From Bacteroidia bacterium (GTDB lineage Bacteria > Bacteroidota > Bacteroidia > NS11-12g > UBA955): a stretch of DNA of 12,114 nt. The notes under the pieces were generated by a model that saw only the letters and a program-made list of their open reading frames with translations, was not told where the DNA came from and did no database searches. The stretch spans positions 241-12,354 of the forward strand of contig JALQWO010000039.1 in assembly GCA_023258655.1 (NCBI GenBank), given 5' to 3'. Each line of letters starts with the position of its first letter. Positions within the stretch are counted from its first letter, which is position 1. Shown in pieces: positions 6,274-12,114 of the stretch. Made by a program: the position numbers and the translations under genes.

Positions 6274-7540
6274 GATTTTTCATATAACAACCCTTACGAA
6301 TCGTACCTACAACCCTACCTTTCAGCGCCTTTTCGGTGTGCGGAATATTGTAAGCCCTGCTCTTTTGCGAAACATGGACACCCTCTGCATCACCATCGAT
6401 TTGGAACAAGGTAAGATCTGCTTGGGAACCAACAACCAGGGCATTCCCTTCCATACCCAAAAATTGTCTACTACCGCGGTACAACAGCGGAACCCAATTC
6501 TCAGGCCGCTCGTGTTCAAAGGCTCTACACATCATGGGAAAGGTGATTTCCAGCGTGTCCGCACCCCATGCCGCATAGTCAAATTCCACTTTTTTCGATT
6601 CGATATCCTCTGGCTGATGATTGCTGATAACCGCCGTCAACGTGCCATCCAACAATCCCTTCAACAACGCTTTCCTATCTTCATCGCTCCGAAGGGGCGG
6701 CAATACTTTCAAATTTTCATCAAAGTCGGTCAAGGAATCGTCCGTAAAAAACAAGTTCATCACGGGCACTGCCGCTACAATGTCTACACCCTCCGCTTTT
6801 GCCTTTCTGATGGCCGCCACACTTTCTGCAGAACTCACTCCCAATACACTGATTCCACAGCCCAAGTGCTTGGCTAGTTCAATATCAGCCAACAATTCAA
6901 CCGTTTCACTCACCGCTGGAATCCCCTTGAATCCCAACGTGGCATTTACGGATCCTTCGTGCATTTTTCCGTCGGGGGCTAGAGATTTTTGATACGGGAA
7001 ATGGGCATATTTCAAATCCAAGGAAGCACAATATTGCATCAGCTTTGTCCGAAGACCCAGCGATGGACTGCCATGAATGCCATCGGTGAATGCCACAGCA
7101 CCTGCCACATGCATTTCATAGACTTCTGCCATTTCTTTCCCTTCGCCCTGAGCGCTGGCCAAACCCCAAGGCATTAAAGCCGCTCGCTGCAATTCCCCCA
7201 TTTGTTTCACCTGGGCGATAACAGATTCGTTGTCGGCCTTGGGCGACGAACCACACAATGCCGCCACATGGGTAAAACCACCTCGCTGTGCCGCATCTGC
7301 ATAAGACGTGAGTGACTCCTTCCAGGGCTCACCGGGATCGGGACAAAAGCCAAACGCATCCATCCAGCCCAGAGAAACGTAGGCGTCATTACCGTCAATC
7401 AACTCAGCCGCCGCCATACCCAATCCCTCTCCCATGGCTTCAATGATTCCATCTTTGATCAAAATCTCCACGCGTTGGTTGTGCAAATCGCTGGAGGGAT
7501 CGAATAATCTCACATTTTGGAGCAGGGTGGTATGGTTCAT
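6266..7540 (-). CDS. Dihydroorotase-like amidohydrolase, probably catalytically inactive
   Basis: A 424-residue homologue of class I dihydroorotase, the enzyme cyclising carbamoyl-aspartate in pyrimidine synthesis. The scaffold is intact: the N-terminal beta-sandwich, GWMDAFGFCPDPGEPWKESL (58-77), AAQRGGFTHVAAL (83-95), GFKGIPAVSETVELL (203-217), KVLPPLRSDEDRKALL (278-293), and a C-terminal ADLTLF. The metal site is not. The DxHxH motif reads DAFGF (61-65), so both zinc-ligand histidines are Phe63 and Phe65. The HixHvS motif reads SVLGVS (231-236). The PHHL motif is VMNL (260-263). TDHAP reads SNHQP (306-310), replacing the catalytic Asp with Asn307. It is therefore most likely a non-catalytic relative, comparable in principle to the PyrC' proteins that support aspartate transcarbamylase in some bacteria. 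The gene sits 1 base after the BatA-domain gene and overlaps DUF4199 by 8 bases. It should not be taken as the organism's pyrC. Confidence 0.9.
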   Translation of the reverse strand: MNHTTLLQNVRLFDPSSDLHNQRVEILIKDGIIEAMGEGLGMAAAELIDGNDAYVSLGWMDAFGFCPDPGEPWKESLTSYADAAQRGGFTHVAALCGSSPKADNESVIAQVKQMGELQRAALMPWGLASAQGEGKEMAEVYEMHVAGAVAFTDGIHGSPSLGLRTKLMQYCASLDLKYAHFPYQKSLAPDGKMHEGSVNATLGFKGIPAVSETVELLADIELAKHLGCGISVLGVSSAESVAAIRKAKAEGVDIVAAVPVMNLFFTDDSLTDFDENLKVLPPLRSDEDRKALLKGLLDGTLTAVISNHQPEDIESKKVEFDYAAWGADTLEITFPMMCRAFEHERPENWVPLLYRGSRQFLGMEGNALVVGSQADLTLFQIDGDAEGVHVSQKSRAYNIPHTEKALKGRVVGTIRKGCYMKNHD

Positions 7541-7541
7541 T

Positions 7542-9581
7542 TTATTGATTTTCCTGTGTTTTGATTTTTGATTGCCATAACAGCAGCAACACCTCTACCG
7601 CGAAGAAAATGGCAGCCCCCCATATAAACAAGTGCCAAAGCACCTTTAGGGGTTCATTCTGTAAAATAGACGACTGGCCATCCGCCACACTTTCTTTCCA
7701 TTCGATGCCCGATTGGGACAATTTCTCCTTCATCGCCGGGTCGGATTGCATTTCAGACTCATAACGAGGCCAGTTGAAGGATACAACCACGGCCGATTTT
7801 TCCAAGGGCGATTTCAACTGAAAATGTCCAGGAAAACTGGGCTCCGCACCCACATACATGGAAGTATGTCGCTCCGAATTTGTCTGCAATTCAACCACAG
7901 AAGTCCCGCTTTCGCCCACCAATTGTGCTGCACGCTCATCGGTCAACAATGGCGCCGGCAATGTCAGCAGTTGTTTGGAAAAAACCACACCGTACAAGGG
8001 CCTTTCCTCAATGGAATTGCTCGCCAAAATTTGCGTCACCATGGGCAAAAACCAACTTGAATTGAGAAACTGTTTGCTACCCTCTTGCAAATCAGACAGC
8101 CAAAACCACTGTGTCCCGTTTTCAACCCTACGAGACACCAACAATGGCGAACCGTCTTCGAGCTGAACAATTGTCTCCCAATCGTCGAAGGATGCCGTTT
8201 GAAATACCCTCTGTACCGCAGGCAACTGAACCTTGTCCGACAAACTTTCTGCAAAGGCGCCTTGAAAAATTGGATGGTTCAATCCCGAAAGCGCCATGCG
8301 TTGATCCACCTGCTTCCACGCCCCCTTAATCAAACCTTGATTCAACAGTTCGGTTGGTGCAATATTGGCATTGCTGGGAAACTGCAAAATCGTTGTTCCC
8401 CGTTCAAGCATTTGACCCAGATTTGTTTTCCCTGCCTCGTTGAGTTTCAAAGCACCTACCACAACCAGCGCATCCAATTGGTTGATGATGGGTTTGTTCT
8501 GTTCGATGTCAGGCTGTGTAATCTGACGTTTTTGGAGCAACGGTTGTGCAGCAAACAAGGCATCCATCGCCCTGTCACTACCCAATATTCCTACCGTTGT
8601 TTGCCAAGTTTTTATGGGATGCAAATACAATTCATCATCATAGGGATACCCATCCTTCGACAAAGAAAGCAACATAGGTTTGTGCGCGTTCTCCGCGTTG
8701 ACCAATCCTTCAAATTCTACGGTTTCCCCTGATTTAAGCGCTTTTGTTTGCGCAAACACAGTTTTACCGTCTGCCAACAACTTCAATTTTGCTTCTGACA
8801 AATTTCCACCACGGTGGGTTACGCGGGCTTTCACCAACAATCCTTCCGACTCACTGTTCGATGAAAACTGCGACACATACCAGGCCGTATCGAGACTGAT
8901 ATTTCCGCCTTTGACATCCTGTGGAGACAACGACATCGATACAAATCGCCAATCAACATTTCCCATGGGCTGCTGCGCAACCAAACCCTGCAAAAACGAA
9001 GGTTGTGCATCGCTGAACAATATCGCAGCGATATTGCGAACTCCAGACTCCTGCCTCGCCAATTGCACCCTTTCTATCCAATCTCTCAGGAAAAATCGCT
9101 GAGGACCTATGCCCAAGGTATCCAGGATGGTAGCAATTTGGCTGGGAGACATCCATAAATCAGTCTGAGTGGTTTGGGAGTAGAGTTTTACTTGTACCTC
9201 TGCCGGCAAATCTTGCAAAATCACTCGGGCTTGCGACTTGGCCTGTTCGATCAACTGTCCGTCCGCCACCTCAACCCCCATGGAAAAGCCATTGTCGATG
9301 AGTAGCACAACATGGGAATATCCTTTTCCGGCGGTATTTTGCTCATCGCAACTGGGCATGGCAAAAGCAAACACCATGCAAGCAATTCCAAGCATTCGGG
9401 CTGCGAGAACCAGCCAATGTTGCAGTCGCTTTTGCTGTCTGGCCTGCTGCAAACGTTGGGTTAAGCGAAAAACACCAGGGAAATAAATGGTTTGGGTACG
9501 ATGGAATTGAAAAAGGTGAATCAACAGCGGAATCGCCAACAAGAGCAATCCCCAAAGCATATTTGGCTGTTGAAAGTGCAT
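7542..9581 (-). CDS. BatA-domain / VWA membrane protein
   Basis: A 679-residue inner-membrane protein. The N-terminus is the aerotolerance-regulator (BatA) domain: MHFQQPNMLWGLLLLAIPLL, with transmembrane helices at about 8-25 and 56-76 flanking a basic FHRTQTIYFPGVFRLTQR stretch. A von Willebrand A-like domain follows (about 88-215). Its MIDAS reads DNGFS (96-100) where the consensus is DxSxS, with a later LFSDAQP (Asp191), so metal binding may be weakened. A beta-rich region (about 225-320) and a segment resembling class I glutamine-amidotransferase folds (about 325-450, DALVVVG) come next. One C-terminal helix (about 648-668) then gives most of the protein a periplasmic position between helices 2 and 3. 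The start shares one base with the kinase stop (TAATG), and the dihydroorotase-like gene follows after one base. It is not part of a full batABCDE operon, and its function is unknown. Confidence 0.88.
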   Translation of the reverse strand: MHFQQPNMLWGLLLLAIPLLIHLFQFHRTQTIYFPGVFRLTQRLQQARQQKRLQHWLVLAARMLGIACMVFAFAMPSCDEQNTAGKGYSHVVLLIDNGFSMGVEVADGQLIEQAKSQARVILQDLPAEVQVKLYSQTTQTDLWMSPSQIATILDTLGIGPQRFFLRDWIERVQLARQESGVRNIAAILFSDAQPSFLQGLVAQQPMGNVDWRFVSMSLSPQDVKGGNISLDTAWYVSQFSSNSESEGLLVKARVTHRGGNLSEAKLKLLADGKTVFAQTKALKSGETVEFEGLVNAENAHKPMLLSLSKDGYPYDDELYLHPIKTWQTTVGILGSDRAMDALFAAQPLLQKRQITQPDIEQNKPIINQLDALVVVGALKLNEAGKTNLGQMLERGTTILQFPSNANIAPTELLNQGLIKGAWKQVDQRMALSGLNHPIFQGAFAESLSDKVQLPAVQRVFQTASFDDWETIVQLEDGSPLLVSRRVENGTQWFWLSDLQEGSKQFLNSSWFLPMVTQILASNSIEERPLYGVVFSKQLLTLPAPLLTDERAAQLVGESGTSVVELQTNSERHTSMYVGAEPSFPGHFQLKSPLEKSAVVVSFNWPRYESEMQSDPAMKEKLSQSGIEWKESVADGQSSILQNEPLKVLWHLFIWGAAIFFAVEVLLLLWQSKIKTQENQ
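9018..9036. repeat. 19-bp perfect inverted repeat inside the BatA-domain gene
   Basis: CAATATCGC (9018-9026), A, GCGATATTG (9028-9036) is a nine-base perfect palindrome with a one-base centre. It lies within the coding sequence for the Asn-Ile-Ala-Ala-Ile-Leu strand of the VWA domain (about residues 183-188). It may be a coincidence of codon choice. Confidence 0.6.
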
Positions 9582-10198
9582 TAGAACAATCCGTTCAGCG
9601 TGCTCTCTACTTTTTGGATAATTTCGGCGGCGTCTTCGGGGCGTTCTTGGAAGTCCATCTCATCCACATTAAATATGAGCAACTTGCCTTTATAGTTACT
9701 GATCCAGGCCTCGTATCGCTCATTCAATCGCTTGAGATAATCCAATCGGATAGCATCCTCGTAATCGCGGCCACGCATCTGAATCTGGTGAACCAACTTG
9801 GGAATACCGGCCCGCAAATAAATCAACAAATCCGGGGGCTCTACTTGGTTGCTGATGGCGTCAAACAATTGCTTGTAATTTTCGAAATCACGCGTACTCA
9901 TGAGGCCCATCGCATGCAGGTTGGGCGCAAAAATATGGGCATCCTCGTAAATGGTCCTATCCTGAATTACTGTATTTTTTCCATTGCGAATGTTCTGCAC
10001 ATGGCGCCAGCGGGTCGTCAAGAAATACACTTGCAAGTTGAAACTCCACCGTTGCATATCCTCATAGAAATCAGAGATATAAGGATTGTCGTCCATGTCC
10101 TCCAATTGCATCTCCCAACCGTAGTGTTTTGACAGCAAATTCGTGAGGGTCGTTTTCCCTGCACCGATGTTTCCTGCAACCGCAATGTGCTTAGCCAT
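9581..10198 (-). CDS. Deoxynucleoside kinase (dNK family)
   Basis: A 205-residue cytosolic kinase that phosphorylates deoxyribonucleosides to dNMPs for salvage, using ATP. The P-loop GNIGAGKTT is at 9-17. Other hallmarks are the substrate-binding helix with FNLQVYFLTTR (53-63, Gln56), the DRTIYEDAHIFA motif (80-91, Asp80-Arg81, equivalent to the family's DRS) and the arginine-rich LID RGRDYE (142-147). The C-terminal half (ERYEAWI, 160-166) is also typical. All catalytic elements are present and the length is normal. Which base it prefers cannot be decided from sequence; bacterial relatives act on deoxyadenosine/deoxyguanosine or are broad. The ATG at 10198 is fixed by the need for the first strand just before the P-loop. 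It is the first gene of the nine-gene minus-strand run and shares one base with the next gene (TAATG). Confidence 0.93.
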   Translation of the reverse strand: MAKHIAVAGNIGAGKTTLTNLLSKHYGWEMQLEDMDDNPYISDFYEDMQRWSFNLQVYFLTTRWRHVQNIRNGKNTVIQDRTIYEDAHIFAPNLHAMGLMSTRDFENYKQLFDAISNQVEPPDLLIYLRAGIPKLVHQIQMRGRDYEDAIRLDYLKRLNERYEAWISNYKGKLLIFNVDEMDFQERPEDAAEIIQKVESTLNGLF

Positions 10199-10202
10199 AC
10201 TG

Positions 10203-10235
10203 CAATATTACGAAGCACAACCAAGGGTTTACAAA
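10203..10235 (-). promoter_or_regulatory. Possible promoter of the kinase-led operon
   Basis: On the minus strand TTTG (10235-10232) is followed after 21 bases by TAATATTG (10210-10203), seven of eight matches to TAnnTTTG. Only four bases separate it from the ATG at 10198, so transcripts would be leaderless or nearly so. This is the only reasonable candidate I see upstream of the kinase gene. Confidence 0.3.
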
Positions 10236-10362
10236 TCATTAACGAACAAAAGTTTTACACAATTCTCGGGGTACTACCTCCCCCAAAATCCACCCCTTCC
10301 CAAATCATGAAAAATCGCGTCAAATCTCAGATTCACATATCCAAACCTTGATTTAATCGGCG

Positions 10363-10370
10363 TATTTTTG
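10363..10370 (+). promoter_or_regulatory. -7 promoter element upstream of the ABC exporter gene
   Basis: TATTTTTG is an exact TAnnTTTG match ending 10 bases before the ATG at 10381. No TTG/TTTG lies at the usual 19-21 base spacing (a CTTG at 10347-10350 is only 12 bases away), so the -33 part is not convincing. If used, the leader would be about 4-7 bases. The rest of the 182-base divergent spacer (10199-10380) shows no gene. It holds a GC-rich patch at about 10268-10300 with an imperfect GGGG/CCCC symmetry. Confidence 0.4.
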
Positions 10371-10380
10371 CTACGCATTC

Positions 10381-12114
10381 ATGAAGTCACAATCCGCAGA
10401 AAAAACCGCCTCGCAATGGACCCTTTTCAAACGCATTTTGTCGTTGGCGAAATTCCAGCAGCATTGGATGATTGTGGCCATCTTTCTCACCATTTTCCAG
10501 AGTATCATCACGGCGTTTCAGCCCTATTTGTACAAAATGGTCATCGACGATGTAATCATTCCCAAGCAATTTCATTTGCTGGAAAAATGGGCTTTGATTC
10601 TTTTGGGTTGGTTGTTGCTCCAAGCCACGTTGGGATTCGCCAACTCTTATCTCTCCGAAAGCATCGCACAATCGGTCATTTTGAAGCTGCGACAATATGT
10701 TTACGATCACCTCACCCGCCTCAAATTGTCGTTTTATGACAAAACACCGGTAGGCACAGCGGTTACCCGTTCAATTTCGGACATTCAAACCATCACGGAT
10801 TTGTTTTCATCCGGGGTGATTACCATCGCGGGCGACATGATACAGATCATTGTCATTTTGGGTTGTATGTTCTACATGGATGTCAAACTCACTTTGATCA
10901 CACTCATCGTTGTGCCCTTGCTCATGCTGGCAGCCAACCGATTCAGAAAAGGCATCCGCGATACCTTTCAAGATGTAAGAAATCAGGTTGCCAAGCTCAA
11001 TGCTTTTTTGCAAGAGCGTATTACCGGGATGCAAATGGTGCAATTATTCAATCGAGAAAAAGAAGAAATGCGTAGGTTCGATCAAATCAACCAAGCGCAT
11101 CGAGATGCCAACATTCGCAGTATTTATTATTACGCCATCTTTTTTCCCATTGTAGAAGTACTTGTGGCCTGCAGTTTTGCACTCATTGTTTGGTATGGGA
11201 GTGGTGCACTGGTGCAAGGCAGCATTGAATTTGGAGAACTCACCGCATTCATCATGTTCATCAACCTCTTTTTCCGTCCAGTGAGGGCGATAGCCGATCG
11301 ATTCAACAACATCCAAATGGGCATCGTGGCGGCCGACCGCATTTTCAAACTTATCGACGATACCGAGAACATCGAGGCCACAACCAGCACCCCCGCGCCC
11401 ATCTTGCATGGAGCAGTAGCATTCAAAGACGTTTGGTTCTCTTACAATCCCGAAGAATGGGTACTCAAAGGGGTATCCTTTGATTTGAAACCAGGCAAAA
11501 CCATGGCCATCGTGGGTGCCACGGGCTCAGGCAAGACCACCATCGCCTCTTTGGTCAACCAACTATACCAACACCAACGCGGCGATATTTTGTTGGATGG
11601 ATTGAACATCTGTGATTTGAATATCACCACCGTGCGTCAACAAATTGCCTTAGTTCTTCAGGATGTATTCTTGTTCAGTGGCAGTGTAAAAGACAACATT
11701 CGTTTGCATCACGATGCGATCGACATTCAAAAAATGATCGACGCAGCCAGATCGATCGGGGCCTACGAGTTCATTGAAAAATTGCCCGGCGGATTTGATT
11801 ACAATGTCATGGAGCGGGGAATGACATTGTCGTTAGGTCAACGTCAGCTCATCAGTTTTATTCGGGCCCTTGCTTTTGACCCGAGAATTATTTTGTTGGA
11901 TGAGGCTACGAGTTCCATCGACACAGAGACAGAACAACTCATTCAAAAAGCCATTGATCGACTGTTAGAAGGCAGAACAGCGATTGTCATTGCTCACAGA
12001 TTGAGCACCATTGCCAAGGCTGATGAGATTTTGGTATTGGAGAAAGGCACGGTAATAGAGCGGGGCAATCACCAAGAATTGATGAAAGCACAGGGGCATT
12101 ACGCGCACTTGTAC
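10381..12114 (+). CDS. ABC exporter, fused permease and ATPase (3' end outside window)
   Basis: The window holds 578 residues, still open at the edge. Type-1 exporters of the MsbA/LmrA/MdlB class are usually about 580-600 residues, so only a few residues are missing. The membrane domain (about 10-325) has the six-helix layout, with clear helices near 30-58, 70-90, 145-165, 168-186 and 255-300. The nucleotide-binding domain has Walker A GATGSGKTT (379-387), Q-loop Gln427, signature LSLGQ (483-487, third-position Gly replaced by Leu), Walker B IILLDE (503-508, with catalytic Glu508), D-loop SSID (511-514) and H-loop His539. It should be an active half-transporter working as a dimer. The signature region LSLGQRQLISFIRALAFDP resembles YheH/SmdB-type multidrug half-transporters. 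The substrate (lipid, drug or peptide) is unknown. It is divergent from the kinase operon, with its ATG only 10 bases past a -7 element. Confidence 0.95.
   Translation, partial: MKSQSAEKTASQWTLFKRILSLAKFQQHWMIVAIFLTIFQSIITAFQPYLYKMVIDDVIIPKQFHLLEKWALILLGWLLLQATLGFANSYLSESIAQSVILKLRQYVYDHLTRLKLSFYDKTPVGTAVTRSISDIQTITDLFSSGVITIAGDMIQIIVILGCMFYMDVKLTLITLIVVPLLMLAANRFRKGIRDTFQDVRNQVAKLNAFLQERITGMQMVQLFNREKEEMRRFDQINQAHRDANIRSIYYYAIFFPIVEVLVACSFALIVWYGSGALVQGSIEFGELTAFIMFINLFFRPVRAIADRFNNIQMGIVAADRIFKLIDDTENIEATTSTPAPILHGAVAFKDVWFSYNPEEWVLKGVSFDLKPGKTMAIVGATGSGKTTIASLVNQLYQHQRGDILLDGLNICDLNITTVRQQIALVLQDVFLFSGSVKDNIRLHHDAIDIQKMIDAARSIGAYEFIEKLPGGFDYNVMERGMTLSLGQRQLISFIRALAFDPRIILLDEATSSIDTETEQLIQKAIDRLLEGRTAIVIAHRLSTIAKADEILVLEKGTVIERGNHQELMKAQGHYAHLY

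Noticed and set aside
6098..6877. Plus-strand open frame of 259 codons opposite the DUF4199 and dihydroorotase-like genes
   Set aside because: It runs antisense across two clear family members, has no recognisable domain and a composition (many Arg, His, Thr, Gln) typical of shadow frames.
8085..8732. Plus-strand open frame of 215 codons opposite the BatA-domain gene
   Set aside because: Antisense shadow of a well-supported gene; no promoter, no family resemblance.
9563..10132. Plus-strand open frame of 189 codons opposite the kinase gene
   Set aside because: Antisense to a kinase with all motifs intact; the frame is open only because of the opposite strand's codon pattern.
10268..10300. 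GC-rich patch with GGGG and CCCC runs in the divergent spacer as a terminator or operator
   Set aside because: The symmetry is imperfect, the stem short and no T-run follows on either strand.

Overview
This window comes from a member of the Bacteroidota. Three things point there. First, the best promoter matches are of the Bacteroidota type (TAnnTTTG at -7 with TTG/TTTG near -33). Second, none of the starts I inspected closely has a Shine-Dalgarno sequence. Third, several genes belong to families or groupings typical of that phylum: a DUF4199 membrane protein, a BatA-domain/VWA protein next to a dihydroorotase-like protein, a Bacteroidota-style LYS9-like saccharopine dehydrogenase, and rpsU near a Xer-type recombinase. 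I cannot place it below phylum level. No rRNA, tRNA, CRISPR array, insertion sequence or prophage gene is visible. The window is essentially chromosomal core.

Layout. Positions 2-436 (+) hold the C-terminal part of an acyl-CoA dehydrogenase. Positions 495-692 (+) hold rpsU (ribosomal protein bS21), with its own promoter and a strong intrinsic terminator at 719-746. From 10198 down to 847, nine genes run on the minus strand with gaps or overlaps of a few bases to 74 bases: deoxynucleoside kinase, BatA-domain/VWA protein, degenerate dihydroorotase-like protein, DUF4199 membrane protein, SpoU/TrmH-type RNA methyltransferase, LYS9-like saccharopine dehydrogenase, exported WD40 protein, RidA-family protein and Xer tyrosine recombinase. 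The only sizeable gap in this run (3465-3538) contains a good -7 element, so the last three genes can probably also be transcribed separately. Positions 10381-12114 (+) hold a nearly complete type-1 ABC exporter (fused permease and ATPase), divergent from the kinase and running off the window.

How the genes fit together. The minus-strand run mixes jobs: nucleotide salvage, RNA modification, lysine catabolism, imine/enamine deamination, chromosome-dimer resolution and envelope proteins of unknown role. It looks like a housekeeping operon of the loosely themed kind. The tightest unit is kinase, BatA-domain protein, dihydroorotase-like protein and DUF4199, with junctions of -1, +1 and -8 nt.

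Most notable. I did not find a clearly new system. The best candidate is the dihydroorotase-like protein at 6266-7540. It keeps the amidohydrolase scaffold but has lost the HxH metal ligands, both HxxH-region histidines and the catalytic aspartate, and it is wedged between two membrane-protein genes. It is probably a non-enzymatic, scaffold-type protein working with them. Second is rpsU, which has a very short A-rich leader and no Shine-Dalgarno, in a phylum where bS21 is implicated in hiding the anti-Shine-Dalgarno.
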